In this document: piece by piece, positions 32,821 to 46,401 of the stretch
Position numbering within the stretch: position 1 is the first letter of the stretch
How the letters are laid out: every line of letters starts with the position of its first letter
Source of the DNA: Rosa chinensis
Taxonomy: Eukaryota > Streptophyta > Magnoliopsida > Rosales > Rosaceae
Assembly (NCBI RefSeq): GCF_002994745.2
Contig: NC_037089.1
Span: 88,064,347-88,128,346, forward strand
Length of the DNA stretch: 64,000 bases
Direction: 5' to 3'
Position numbers and translations under genes: made by a program
Notes under the pieces: model-generated
What the model saw: only the letters and a program-made list of their open reading frames with translations
What the model was told of the DNA's origin: nothing
The model's database searches: none

Positions 32821-35800
32821 TCGCACACGTGAGTATAAATAGAAAGTTAACAATTAGAAAACCCTAAAATCCCATTCTCTTCCTCTCTCCCTCTCGGCTG
32901 CATCCTCCCTCTCTCCCTCTCCACGACCTCTCTCTCTCTCGTCCTCCCACTAACAATGCCGGAAAACCCCATCTCCGGCCACCTCCAATCGATCCAGCAC
33001 CCAAATCTGACCCAAGCCCAGGCCTCACCATCGACATGCACCGCCTCCGGCCTCCTCCTGCGAACACCCAAGGCTGCGACGCTGCTGCCTCTTAACCTCC
33101 ATCGATTTCCAGCCGCCTTCTCAATCACCGCCTCTTCCAGTGAGCTCAGAGAGCGCCGACCATCAAGCCCCCAACATCCCATCACTGATCGATGCCGCAC
33201 GAGCATCGTCGGAGCAAGAGGCTCTGCATGCCTTCGTTCTCCAATATCTTGTGTGAATCGAGCTAAACCACCTCCATGGTTGGAATCAGCGTCTCACGTT
33301 TTCCAATAGCCCAAACACCCGACCTCCGATTCCTACCAGAGCCGCCACGCGCCCCCCTACTGGCGCGTGAGAAACCTTGACTCCGCCGTGAACTCTGCCG
33401 ACGTAGTCCTTTTATTCTAGTAAGCCGTTTTCGAAGCCCCCTTTCGTTATTTGGTTGAGTTTCAGTTCCAAAGTAGTGGATTGCTAATGTTCAATTCTTT
33501 TGGTTGATGTTCTTGAATTCGGGACTTGGAGGATGAGAATTGAAATGAAAGGGGAGCTTCTGGTCTTGGAATCGATTTCAGTTTTGATTGGATGGTGAAG
33601 AATCCAGAAGGACTACAAGAAGCAGTAAGTTATGGAGGTTGTGGTTTCAGCAGAACTGAAAATGGGTAAGGAATGCCGGCCTATGAATTTAAGAGTTTGA
33701 TTGTTGTTCGGACTTTGAGACTAATTAAATAAGTTGTTGTTCTGTTGTGGAGATGGAGACTCAAGGTTCTTGGATTTCTGCAAATTGGAGTATCTGAGAA
33801 GATAAGCTACTGGAGTAGCTTTGGTTGAAATCGAATAAGATAAGGAACTAAGGACCTCAAACTCTATTCTGGATGTCAAATTGGTTGAGTGTTGAATATT
33901 GATAGTACTGTTTTTTTGCTAGAGGTCTGAATGGGTTGATAGTGATGGATTGCGACAACTATAAATAGCCTCTGGCTAGGGAAAAGAAGAATAGTAAGGG
34001 ACTGTGTATTTTGGAATCTGTTTGGCCGTGTACTGTTTGTACTTATCAAAGTTATGGTTTTATTGAGTATGCGTGATATAAATTTAGTTGTGGTACTTGA
34101 GTGATTAAAGGATTTTGTGGATTAACAGTTATGTTGGAAACTTGGCATGAATAAGTACGAATCGGCTTATTGAATAGAGGAGAATTGTATTGAGAATTAA
34201 AAGGATGAATTTGTTATCGACGTCGAAATGTAAAATAAGAATGGAATCGGTGGTTTGGTTAAATGCATGAGAAAAGTGATAAATAAGAATGGACCGGATT
34301 TTGACAAGTGAACTAATATGTGTGATGTTCAATTTAAGGTCCGTGAATAGAAATATTCCAAACCTATCATATCCCGGATTTACCGTAGAATGAAATTATT
34401 CAGGAATGGTGGTTGCTATTTAATTGATTAAGGTTTAAAGGCTAAATAAAATGAGGTCAAACCGGTTGACCGAAACTTTAATATGGGAAGAAGTGTGATC
34501 ACCATATCCCGAATGAGCTTACTACATTCAGTGAATTGTTCGGGAATTGTTACTATTAATTATTGGTTAGAGATAAATTGGTAACTTGCAAAGGAATTGA
34601 ACAATTTGAAATTGTAAATTAATTACTTATCGGAAATAGTTTTTATTAAAGGACTCGAGCGTGTGCACGTGGATTTGGATGAAGTATCGAACGTCAGAAA
34701 CAAAGCTAAGTGTGGACGAGCACTCCAAATTCCAGGTAGGGTGAGCTGTCCCTTTCTTGTTAGAGGTTTATCTATATGTTGAATGCTCTAATACAGTAAT
34801 ATGTTGCTTGTAATTACGTTTTTGGTTGTTTATTAATTGACGCCTCGTGATACTTGTGTTTACGTAACTAAAAATTGTTGATTGCGAAAACCGAGGCTAG
34901 ACTTGTGTGTTGAGATACTATACCCCTTGTATGTTTGTACTTGTGACCTAGAAGTAAATGGGACCTAGACGAGTAGATTCCTAGGGGTCCCACGGTGTCG
35001 ATAACCGTGAACCTCCGAAGGGGGCTGTGCTCCTATGTTTGTTGAGGAAAGGTGAGTACAGACAATGAACTAGTCATAGGAGACTCAGAGCCAAGAAATG
35101 GACACTTTCGCTACTTGTAGTCACAAGGACTACAGAGTAGTTGGCCGGTTCTCGAAAGATGACGAACCGGGACGGTCACTGATTTGTTTTATTTTAGTGG
35201 GCAGGTAAGTATCTCGGAGCTCCAAGTTGTGTGAAGCATGCTACATATGTTTTATAAAAGATAACAAATGTTTGTGGTTGTCTTTTTCTTAAAGCATTAT
35301 TCGATAAACGTGCACATTATTATGTAGTAAATATTTTCAAGTTTATTATTTTTCATACCTAACATGGTTGGGTCGGCCCCTACTGGGCATGCGAGAATGA
35401 AAGCTCACCCCTATAATAGTGTGCAGGTTTCGAGCATGTGGTCGGGAAGCGTACATGGGGGAGGCATATAGTCTAGCTTGGCGCATTTCTCTTAAACTTT
35501 ATCAAAAGAAGTTTTGGTCCTTAATCGGACTTTGAAGTCACTTATTTATTTACTTTTTATTTGTTTCCTATTCATTTATTTACAAAATTTCGAGAGACCC
35601 GCAACCCTGGAGCGCGTCTCTCATACTTGTATTTACTTAGTGATTTGTTATTTCCCAAATTGGGCTCCTATTGTAAGCCCAAATCCTTTCTTGGACCAAG
35701 TATTCTAGCAATAGGAGCCCACTTTAAATTCTGCCTTTGAAAATATGTTGTTCGGTTGCTAGAATACTTGGTCCAAGAAAGTGTTTTGTAAACCAACAGT

Positions 35801-35900
35801 CTGAACAAAAAAGGCCTTGCGATTTTGGATTGATGAGTTATCGGGATGTCATTCTTGATATGTTGGTTTCTCATTGGCTCGGAGTCGCGGCGTTGTGGGA
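32821..35900 (+). other. Transcription-unit-like repeat of unknown type
   Basis: GAGTATAAATAG (32831-32842) looks like a TATA box and is followed by an AAACCCTA leader, a CT-rich tract (32876-32945) and a GC-rich open frame at 32956-33309 (117 residues, starting MPENPISGHLQ) with no recognised domain and no family signature. Downstream there is no further long frame; composition is AT-rich up to 35.5 kb. The layout is like those noncoding repeat families that carry a promoter and leader. I would not call the open frame a gene without transcripts. Confidence 0.3.
35660..35782. repeat. Nested inverted repeats
   Basis: Two overlapping inverted pairs: TGGGCTCCTATTG (35660-35672) with CAATAGGAGCCCA (35709-35721), and a 26-bp arm at 35686-35711 with its near-perfect complement at 35757-35782 (centre TTGGACCAAGTATTCTAGCA). 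The 3' arm of the first is shared with the end of the 5' arm of the second, so the two folds compete. Confidence 0.75.
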
Positions 35901-37182
35901 CCCCTCTCTCGGGTCACCACATTTTTTCTTTAAATATCTGAAAGACTAGAAATTATGTTAATTTAGGGAATAATTGTAATATGTCGCTGTCGTGTTTGGT
36001 CAAGAGTAGGAGATGATAGGTACTCTCGGCAGAAAACCAGAAACAATCATGAACCAAAGCTTCACGAATTGCTGAATTTGAGGGAATTAAAGCCGGCCAG
36101 TGGCAAGTATGTGAATAATCTTGTATGGATCTTTTATTACTTACATGTTAGCAAGGAAAAGAAGAACAACCATGGGTACGTAAAGAACTTTGGACTAACA
36201 TATCTCTAGATCAACAAGATTGAGCCGGCCAATGCCAGCAGTTCATTCAGGAAACGTAGGTCGGAATTGAGCTAAACACAATTTAATTAACTAATTACGC
36301 AGTTTAAAGATAACAAAGTCAATTATTTCATGTTGGCTGGTTCTAGTTGGATCTCTAAATTTGCTATTTGGACCTCTTATACTTAGTACACCTCTAATTT
36401 ACTTTTTAGAATACTTGAAAAGCTAAGTAGACCTCCTTATTTTTACCAAAACACCTTTGAATATGAGATACAATCATTTGTTACTCTACTTTTTATCTCT
36501 ATCTTCAACCATGAGAAGAAGAATGAATCAAAATCACATGATGTCACGCCCCGAATTTCGAATAAAGAAATTCAAATCCGAAACGCGATAACTTAACCAA
36601 CTTTCCGAAAATGCAAAGAAACTTTTTCCATTTAATCTAATCCAATAACAATAATCCAAAAGCAAAATCTTAATAAAGATTCAAACACTCGAGTCGAACG
36701 TTATATTAACAAATGTTTACAAAACCTAGATGAAATGAATTACGAATGTAAACGCTCACTATGAGCATAATACAAACAGCAGTTAATAACAGAAATAGGT
36801 TAAGAACCTAAACTGCTGCAACTACTCCTCAAACTCAACCCTAGTGGTCCTAACCTGCAGGAATAACAGTTACACCATGGAATAGTGCACCGGGATTGCA
36901 AACAACAAATCCGGTAAGCTTTTGCAAGCTCGTATGAGTAAACTCAATTAAAATAACTCTCGTCACGCATACTTATAATTTCTCAATTTGTGAGATAAAT
37001 TAAAGCAACAACATTTAACTCTACAAAACACAACCAAACATACAATCACACTAGGTGGAAATTAGTAATCCCTGCATAGAAAATTAGTTCAGGAGATCAC
37101 CTAAAATCACACAACAGAATTCATAATAATCCAAATCCCACGTATAAATTAAAGAAAGAACACCAGAAACATTCTCCGAAAA

Positions 37183-37365
37183 TTACGTACTCATGATGCA
37201 GTAACACAGTTACCACCATATATGACCGCACGAATACAACAGACTACGTACTCATGATGCAGTAACTCAGTTACCACCAGGACCGCACGCATACAACAGA
37301 CTACGTACTCATGATGCAGTAACCCAGCTATCACCATGACCGCACGAATGCAAACAGACTAGAGC
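37183..37365 (+). repeat. Tandem repeat, 57-60 bp, three copies
   Basis: TACGTACTCATGATGCAGTAAC recurs (shown here as TACGTACTCATGATGCAG at 37185, 37245 and 37302), each followed by CAG(T/C)TA(C/T)CACCA and GACCGCACG. Lies at the inner edge of the left arm. Confidence 0.75.
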
Positions 37366-38409
37366 TCCACTGAATAGTAACCTGTCACCTCGGCTGAGGT
37401 TCAGCCTTACGATATTTTTGCACCCAGGTTACCACTGTAACCTACAAACTTCATACCCTTCAACCCTCGGAACAAGATATTTAAAGAAACCTCTCACGAC
37501 TCACAATTGTCACACCATAACTTCAAATCACTCTTTCAACAATATAAATCATCAAATCACTACTAGAATTCTGTTCATTTACATCAGTCCAGAACCGATG
37601 TAAAACTAAATTCTGACCGATTTCTTTGTGGCTGATGTAAAAGATCCAGACATCACTTTAAGCACGTCACAGACCGATGTCCCAGATAACGACCAACATC
37701 GCTTCTTAAACACAAATCGATGTATAATCGTTACAATCATCATAATTTTGTATGTTAACTATATTTAATTCTTCATATTTTCACATTTTATGCTTAATAA
37801 AGTATATCTCGAACAATATCTAAGTGAACATTTAAATCGATTACAATTTCAGAAATGATGTCTGGAACCCTTCTAGACATCGCTTGTTGTTTCTAAAACC
37901 GACGTGTTGTTTCATTATATACATCGCTTTTGTTTTATAAAACCAATGTTCTTTGTTTAATGATACATCAGTTTACTTTATGGTAGGTGATTTGTGCGTT
38001 GACAATAGATTACGTTTTGGTATTTAGAAATCGATGTGCACTGGTTTTGGGTACATCAGTTCTGTGTACACAATTCGATATATTGATAACATAAGACATC
38101 GATTTTCATTTTGGTACTGATTTCTAATCTCTCAACTGACATCGTTTTCCTTGGCATTACTACTTTGTTATGCTTTTATATACTTCACTTCATTTTGACA
38201 AGCATAATGTGCAAAGTTTGCATCTAGCTGCTGTTTGCATTTCCATTCCCATCATCCAAAAATTGAGGCTTTCCATTAATTTCTTTTCAAATTCATGATT
38301 CAACATAATTCACAAAATAAAACCTCAAAACTTACAAAGGCTAGCCAGAGACATTTGATCCAGCTTTAGAATTCTTATCTGTAGCCACTTTAGTAAATCC
38401 TATTGGAAA

Positions 38410-38557
<148 letters not shown>

Positions 38558-38891
38558 TCAGAAGAGTACGTAAAGTATAATCAATTAGCAACTTCTGGTC
38601 TCTGCCTACTGAATGAAGTATAATCATGAAGAAATAAGTGCAAAAAGGAAGCTAAAGTAAACCTGAGCACTGAAAGACTTAAGGGGGTCCTTATCTTCCT
38701 TGAATTTTTTCTTGAATCCACAGAGACCAAGGTTGGCAAGCTTTACTCTCTTGCTGGCTTCTTTAGTTGTTGCATTCAACAGAAAATCAGGCACAAGGTA
38801 ACTCCTTCACAGTGGTTGATAATAAAATCAATATCAATAATTTGAGGTTAAAACATGGTGACATATGCCAAACTAATAGTAATAAATGAAC

Positions 38892-38893
<2 letters not shown>

Positions 38894-38933
<40 letters not shown>
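38894..38933. repeat. AT microsatellite
   Basis: About 19 TA repeats within the CACTA interior. Similar runs lie at 12369-12432, 20934-21026, 21190-21211, 42585-42620 and 63070-63104. Confidence 0.9.
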
Positions 38934-38936
<3 letters not shown>

Positions 38937-41924
38937 TCAATAACTATAGAAAAGTCAAACTAACAGAACATATGCCTAAGATTAAAAGTAGACAGGTATC
39001 ATATGCTTACCTGTCAAAGAAGCAAATCCACTCCCATCGTCAATTTCAACAACCTGTGTCAGTAGACAAAGACATGTAAGTTGACAGGTACAATCAACCT
39101 CACATTGAAGACCAATCAAATAGACTGATAATTAATAAGCCAGGTTACAAATGTATTTGTACAAATGTTCTGCAACACTGACTTCATTTATATATTTGTA
39201 CAGGAGCAAAAACATATATATAACAATCTTTAAAAGAAACTCTAGACAATAGAAGCATGTAGCCGATAGGAAACACAAAGGTCATGCATGTTGATCTAGT
39301 CATATATTTGCAGGTACCTAATGATCTGATGTGCGCGCCCTTGATACCTATTAGACTTAATCATATATTCGTACCTAATATTGGAATCCCCTCAAGTCCT
39401 CCACTAAGTGGGATTCAGAGTCAATAATGCTCAATCTGCAACCAAAATATTTAATTAACAACAGCAACCTAAGTATATATGTTTTTCATCTTTAAAAGCA
39501 CTAAATAGTATTTATAAGGACACAAGACATCCAGTGGTAGAATTAATTCCATTACTATTAAGATCCTGGCAAAGAATTAATTCCATTACTATTAAGATCC
39601 TGGCAAAGGATAACAACCTGAATCAGAGTGATTGCTGTCAACACTAACCCCTTGGGCTTAAAACCTTCTGCATACAAACTCCAATAACAAAAGCACTTCA
39701 AGTTGAGATAACATAGATTGTGTTTTCAGTCTATTTCACTTAACAAAGTGGAAGATTACAGAGCATCTATGACTCTACTTTGCATATCATTAGAAACTTT
39801 ATACCAAACTGCATTGTAAGAGGGAATTGAGACATTGCAGTACTGTTTTTCTTTAGTATCATAAAATGGCCTAGCACTAATTTGATTATGACAAACCACA
39901 AGTAACTGATAATTTAGGAAAAAACCACTGCAATCAGAAGTACTTTATAATACAGCGCATAATTTGATTACGATAAACCATGAATAACTGATAATCCAGA
40001 AAGAACCATAGTAATAAATACATAGGTATTTCTAACATCATAACTTACATGACAATAGCAGCATAATATGTATGGGATACATATATATTCCATCCTCATG
40101 AACAAGCTAAAGTCTCCATGTAAGGAAAAATAATATCCTCTCTCATTTCCATGCTAACGATGCGGGTTCGTTTCCAGCCTGCTACCCGGTTTTACTTTAT
40201 CGTTATAATCTTTAATATTCAAAAAATGAAATATTTTTTATATATTAAAATATGAAATAAAAAAATTGAATGAATCGAATTAATGTAATGCATCATTGAC
40301 TTGAATACTAAATTTGATTACGACAAACCATGAATAACTAATAATCCAGAAACAACCATTATAATAAATAGATAGGTATTTCTAATAGAAAGCATTACTT
40401 AGATGGCAATAGCAGCATAATATGTATGGGATACCTATAGATTCCATCCTCACAAACAAGCTAAAGTGTCCAGCAGTCCATGTAAGGAATACATGTAAAT
40501 TGAAGACCAATCAAATTGACTGATAATTAATAAGCCTTCGCACTCACATTGTGACTTGTTGTCTGAAAGTTAGCCCACAGCGTGAATAAGATCGATGGAC
40601 ATTGTTCCATGGCCCACCATTCCTCCATATAAACTGGAAACCAGCAACAGACCACAGATCAATATAAACCCTTATAAGAAAATATTCAATTTGCTTGGAA
40701 TAAAGGAGCTAGCTCACATTGGCCAAGGCTTGCAGTTTCTCTGAATTTGGGGAGGTTTCATTTCTTGAATTTGCACTTTACCTATAAAGAAAATAAAACA
40801 TAAACAATCGAGATAAAATAGAAGTCAGTTACTAACCATTTCTATATCTTTCAGCAGCAGGAAGAGATGTATTGTATGAGCATAACTGAGCCAACGAAAA
40901 TCCTACCATAACCGATAATGCATGCGTCAATTTCTTTTACACTTAATGACACAGATAATTAAGACTTATACATTGAGATATATTGTTCTCTTCCTCCCTG
41001 AATCAAAACCCAATAATTCCTCAATAAGCTCTTGTCAAATCAGAACTCCAGGTACTTTCAACAACAACAATAAAAGAACAAAGTAAGACCATATATTTTC
41101 AAATGGCCAAAGACTTTAGCTGAAAGACTAACCAAAAATAAAACTGAAATTAGCAAGCAACTCACCTCAAAGCAGTCCAATCAATTACTGAGATCTCACA
41201 CTCCAACATAAAGAAAACCCCTAAAAAATCAAAACCCCAAGCAGTTCAAAACCAACTTAAACAGAAAACAAAATCAAAACCAAAACCCATATAAAGGACA
41301 AATCGGATGTCGACCAAGACAAACCCAAACTGAATCATCTTTCTCTCTTACTCACTTTCAGTCCAACACTACTCCAACCCGAGCATCAAAGATAAAGAAA
41401 CAAAAAAGATCAGTAATTCGAACACCAGATTAAAGAAGGAAGAGGAAGTCACCGAAGATTACCTTTTGGGCAGAAGGGAGGAAGAGAGAAACCAAAAGCT
41501 CCCTATTCACAAACCAACTACCAGATTTCAATCCTTCATGGGCTCTGGACTGTTTGTGATTCTTTCTTCAACTCAAATCAACCAATAAATACAAGATGAG
41601 AGGCTGAAGTCCATCAGTAAATATAGAATTGAACACAATAAATCAAGCCACAAGCAAAGAAAGGCTAGGAGGACAAATCATGAATTAAAAGTGCAAAATG
41701 ATAGTTTCTCAAAAGAAAAATCCGGATAAAGGCATAAATCCAATGAAAGCTAGATCCTGTTCAGATCAAGATCCAATCATAATATTCAGAATTATGGCCT
41801 ACATATGTGTAAAGAACCGATACAACCTATAGGGATAAATCCATACACATATGAAACAGATCTACTGATAGAACTTGAAACAAATTAATGAGAGATCTGG
41901 AGAAAAATGGACCTGCATATTGCA

Positions 41925-42135
41925 CTTGACGAGGTCAAGATAAGTACAGCCATGAGAGTAAGACACAGCTGTGGATTCCTCCTGCAGTACAAGCAGCATA
42001 AAAGACCGGCGAGTACATCTCGATCTTCTTGGACGGCTCGCTCGGAGACGGAATGACCAACCCCTTGGTCTGCGAGATTGCCTCTCCATTCGTGTTGAAG
42101 CTGGCGCTAGGGCTGGCGTGAAGCATCTTCTCAAG
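41925..42135 (-). pseudogene. Captured mitochondrial phosphate carrier fragment
   Basis: The - strand reads MLHASPSASF, then GLVIPSPSEPSKKIEMYSP, FYAACTAGGI and, in another frame, DLVKCNMQ. This order is that of the first exons of plant mitochondrial phosphate carrier (PHT3/MPT type), just before and into the first PxD-type carrier signature. The segment LTHxxVTP that should link them is replaced by altered sequence, and a frame change separates the two parts. It lies near the right end of the CACTA, in the same orientation as the CDC48 piece, so a read-through transcript would be chimeric. Confidence 0.8.
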
Positions 42136-42586
42136 CCCAAAAGTTTTGGCGGAGGAGAGGAAGATAGCGGGAGAGGAAGGAGGATGGGGCTAGGGCTTCG
42201 CGGAAAGAGGAGAGTGTGAAATTGGAAGATAAAGCGAGCGAAGGTAAAAGTGGAAAAACTGACCAAGTATGGGGGGAATGAAAATTTTGTCCCCCGTGTA
42301 CGAAATTTTTTAACTTAGTCTTTCCGCGTTTTTCAAAATTTTGGAATCAAAATATAGACATCGGTCAACAATAATAACCGATGTTAATTATGTAAATAGA
42401 AATCGGTATTTTCATAAAACGATGTTAGATTACTTTTTTACATCGTGGGCAAGTCTGACCGATTTAAAACATGCGATGTAAATGAACAGATTTCTAGTAG
42501 TGAATATACCTTCGGCATGAGTAAATGTTCAATTCAATAACATGAATGAAATCACCACAAGTCTACATATCACAATGCCACACCAT

Positions 42587-42623
<37 letters not shown>

Positions 42624-42744
42624 CGTGGATCTAAATCCCAAAAATTTCAAAAATCTCGTTTTCCTCCCCTGAAACTCTCTCTTGATCATCATGTAGGACT
42701 TGTACATGTTTTTGGTCTATGGATCTAGTGTCAAAGTAGTGATG

Positions 42745-43011
42745 AAGGTGAGGGTATCGGATGCCATAACCTTGGTCTATGGTCTACGATTGAGTAAGTG
42801 TGTCGGATGCCATAACTCTAGGCGGGTGACGAGAGGAGTGTATCGGATGCCATAACCCTAGGCGGGTGATGGGCTATAATTGAGGCGAGTCGGATGCCAT
42901 AACCGTAAGTGGTGACGGGCTACGATTGAGGCGAGTGTATCGGATGCCATAACCCTAAGCGGGTGACGGGCTATGATTGAGGCGAGTCATATGCCATAAC
43001 CATAAGCGGTG
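42745..43011 (+). repeat. Tandem repeat, about 50-58 bp, left block
   Basis: Repeats of CGGATGCCATAACCCTA with GGGTGACGGGCTACGATTGA and GGCGAGTGTAT parts, about five copies. The same array continues at 44926-45050 after the solo LTR, showing that the LTR inserted into the array. Confidence 0.8.
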
Positions 43012-43016
43012 ACAGG

Positions 43017-44925
43017 TGATAGGAGCATTTTAATGCGACATTTTAACTGCATTTCCCTACATTTCTTACGTTATTTCCTTATTAAAATCCTGTTTAGGAA
43101 AGTTTCCATTCTTTGATTGGGAAAGTTCCTATTTGTAGAAAGTTTATATTTTTGTAGTTTCTATTTATCATTTTTAGTAAGTTGCCATTTTTCATTTTAG
43201 GAAAGTTTCTATTTTTCTTATTAGTTTCTATTTTTAGGACCTCCAAGCAAGTGGAAAATCTTGAGGAGGAAAATCAAAGTTGCAACCAAGTGGAAAATCT
43301 TGAGGAGGAAAATCAAAGTTGCAACTAAGTGGAAAATCTTGAGGAGGAAAATCAAAGTTGCAACCAAGTGGAAAATCTTGAGGAGGAAAATCAAAGTTGC
43401 AAGCAAGTGGAAAATCTTGAGGAGGAAAATCAAAGTTGCAACCAAGTGGAAAATCTTGAGGAGGAAAATCAATTCAAGTTGAACAAGTGGGAAGATATTT
43501 TTTACAAATTTGTCTAACATATCTAGCCCTTCATTTATGTTCATCTCCACCCTCCATTCATCATTTTTTGGGCTATAAATACACTTCTCCTCTCACTCTC
43601 ATAACACCAATTCCTTCATCCATTTCATCTTCTTGTCTCACCATTTCCTCTCCATTTTCCTTAGTCACCAATTCCTTCATCCATCTCATCTTCTTTGTCT
43701 CACCATTTCCTCTCCATTTTCCTTAGTCACCATTTCCTATACACAATTCCTTCATCCATCTCATCTTCTTTGTCTCTCCATTTCCTTTCCATTTTCTCTC
43801 CATCCTCTAGTGCATTCAACGTTTCAAGCAAGGGAGAAGAAGAAGAAGAAGAAGGAGCCGTGAGCATCATCATCCATCCTCCACCTTGAAGCTTGCTTTC
43901 GAGATTCAAGAATCCATAACGTTTCATCCTTCATCCCCATCTCCATCTCACGGTGTAATTCAACCTCTTTCTTTGTAATCTTGCTTAGTTTCGTGAGAAT
44001 TGTTTTTAGTTAACATTTATGTTTGAACAAGGTTTATATTCTGAAATTTTATGATTGAATAAAGAATTTCGATTCTTATGCTGTGATTCCAAAGTTGCTT
44101 ATGTGTGATTGTTCGATTGAATTTGCTTGATAGAAAACTTTTATATGTTTATCTTATTTGGGTCGACACTTATAGGATTTGCATGTAATTGGTGCTAGGT
44201 TTAAGAACATGAAATCGACTTTTCGTTTTGTGTAAACTTGAATCAAAGTAGTAAAGGTTTTGGACAAAAATCGAATTCAATTGAAGAGGATTGCAATTAG
44301 GTGAACTTATTTCATACTAAGTTGTACACTTGAGTTGATAGCCTTTCTTTATGTGTAATGCGTTAAACATGACATGATTGACTAGCTTTCTAGGGTTTGA
44401 TTGCATGTTTAATAGGATTAATCTAGGTGCTTTCGCTTAGATTAATTAGCATTGAAAAGTAAAATATGGGAAATCGTTTGCTTTCGAATGTTTCACATGA
44501 TCAACTCCTTTCTCATGACTTGGAAGAACAATTATAGGGTTTGAATCGAATTTGATTACATGGAATTGATTTTGATCTTTGTTCCTTGCGTTCCACCCTT
44601 GTATATATGTTTTTACGTTTTCTTTATTTTATTTATTTTAATTTTAATTTTAAGAATCCTAATCCCCCCCCCTTTTTTGTGTTTACTTGTATATATTTAT
44701 TCTTTATTTTATTTTTGTAAATAATACTTTATTATTTTAATTCTTTATTTGTTTATTCAATTGTATATATTTATATTCTTTATTTTATTTCTGTAAATAA
44801 TATTTTTCTTTATTTGTTACACAATTACAGGTGTACCCTCAATCCCCGGAATAGAACGATCCCTATTTGCTTATACTACTAACGATATTTCAGGGTTAAA
44901 TTATGCGCTTGCTAAATGCGCGTCA
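43017..44925 (+). mobile_element. Solo LTR of a large Ty3/gypsy-type element
   Basis: Begins TGATAGGAGCATTTTAATGC and ends AAATGCGCGTCA, with a perfect 5-bp duplication ACAGG (43012-43016, 44926-44930). A TATA box (CTATAAATACAC, 43573-43584) and a long AT-rich 3' half fit LTRs of this size (1909 bp). No internal domain, so unequal recombination between LTRs probably removed it. Contains the 39-bp tandem repeat listed separately. Confidence 0.82.
43247..43480 (+). repeat. 39-bp tandem repeat, six copies
   Basis: Unit GGAAAATCTTGAGGAGGAAA plus AATCAAAGTTGCAACCAAGT-type remainder. Because 39 is a multiple of three all frames stay open: + could read NLEEENQSCNQV repeats, - reads IFHLVATLIFLLK repeats. 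It lies upstream of the TATA box in the solo LTR, so it is more likely an LTR enhancer-type repeat than a coding region. Confidence 0.8.
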
Positions 44926-45055
44926 ACAGGCTACGATTGAGGCAAGTGTATTGGATGTCATAACTCTAGGCAGTGACGGGCTATGATTGAGGTGAGTGTA
45001 GCGGATGCCATAACCGTAAACGGTGACGGGCTACGATTGAGGTGATGTATGTTAC
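44926..45055 (+). repeat. Tandem repeat, about 50-58 bp, right block
   Basis: Two to three further copies of the GGCTACGATTGAGG / GGATGCCATAACC unit, continuing the array interrupted by the solo LTR. Confidence 0.75.
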
Positions 45056-45932
45056 CTTTGAGAGGTAACGATGTCGAGTTTTGAAACGAGTTATTTTGTG
45101 AGATTTTGTATTCGGAGTTGAAGGGTGAAGTCTTGGTTTTAGCATGAGTTGTTGATTTCTTTAATTAATTTCCTTTTTCATTTCTATTGTTTGGTTTCTT
45201 TATTTCTTTTTCTTTTTCTCTTCTATTGTTGATTTTTAAGTAATCTCCTGAACTAAACTATATGCAAGAATTACTATAATTTCTATTGATTGATTTTAAT
45301 GTAGTCTCCTGAATTAAATTTTATGCAAGGATTACTATGATTTCTATTTTTGAATTGTGTGCTTTTTGGGTGATCTCCTGAACTAAATTTCTACGCAGGG
45401 ATTACTAATTTTTACCAAGTGTGATTGAATGTTTGGTTATGTTTTGTGGAGTTAAATGTTGTTGCTTTAATTTATCTCACGAGTTGAGAAATCATAAGCA
45501 TGCGTGACGTGAGTCATTTTAATTGGGTTTACTCACACGAGCTTGCAAAAGCTTACCGGCATTGTTGTTTCAACCCGGTGCACTATTCCATGGTGTAGGG
45601 GTTATTGTGCAGGTTAGAGTATCGAGTGATCGTCATCGAAGCTGAGGTGTACTTTTGATAGCGTGGACGTCGACGGGTACTCTTAGTTTTAAGTCTTCCG
45701 TTGTGTAGTGAGTTAATTGTGGTGGGTGTGTTTACTTATTGAATTGTCATTCAATTTAATTTGTAAACTATCTGTAATGTAATATGTGACTCTAAAGAAC
45801 GAGTCCGTATTTGACGTTGGTGAGCTCGGTTTATTTTATCGCTTAATTTAAATGAAGAATTTTCTATGTTTTTTGTGCTTGTTAAGTTTCACGTTTCGGA
45901 TTTGAATTTATTTATTCAAAATTTGGGGCGTG

Positions 45933-46280
45933 ACACATGATATTTCTCTCTTATGAGTATGTCTCTCCTCCACCAAAATTAATCAGAAGGTTGGTTCGTG
46001 ATCTTGATATATTGCTAGAATCCCTTTGGGTTGGAAGATTGAGTAATAACTATATCATAATATTCAATTAATTTAGTTTAAGAAAATTTCAAATCAGATT
46101 GTTTTGAATTTACTTTTATATTAAATGATGGGTCGTGTATAGAAATTATTATTTTTACTTAATTGTTTTAGGTAAATTATAAAACTATATGGCAATATAA
46201 GGAAATTCCGGAAAAAAAAAAAAAAAAAAAACTTAATTGAATGTTATATTTGAGGAGGTAAGAAGAGTAATTTTTGTTTG
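45933..46280. other. Intergenic, nothing recognised
   Basis: AT-rich with an A-run near 46212-46230. No features supported. Confidence 0.4.
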
Positions 46281-46285
46281 ACAAA

Positions 46286-46401
46286 GTGGTGTTAGCTCAG
46301 TGGTTACAGCACCCACTACCTATGTACGAAGTCATGAGTTCGAGTCACTATGAGGGCAAGAGTGAAACACTTTGATCCTCGTTTAAAAAGAAAAAGAAAA
46401 T
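46286..46401 (+). mobile_element. tRNA-derived SINE
   Basis: A-box TGGTGTTAGCTCAGTGG (46287-46303) and B-box GAGTTCGAGTC (46336-46346) are spaced as in an RNA polymerase III promoter. They are followed by a non-tRNA body and an A-rich tail (AAAAAGAAAAAGAAAA). No tRNA acceptor pairing, so not a tRNA gene. Flanking duplications are not clear. Confidence 0.7.

Noticed and set aside
32956..33309. 117-residue open frame starting MPENPISGH
   Set aside because: No domain and composition that simply follows the GC-rich leader; kept only as part of an unresolved repeat.
43221..43550. Repetitive open frames on both strands (HLVATLIFLLK; NLEEENQ)
   Set aside because: They arise because a 39-bp tandem repeat is a multiple of three; they lie in an LTR before its TATA box.
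46286..46346. Possible tRNA gene
   Set aside because: A and B boxes are present but there is no acceptor stem or anticodon arm that folds, and an A-rich tail follows: a SINE.
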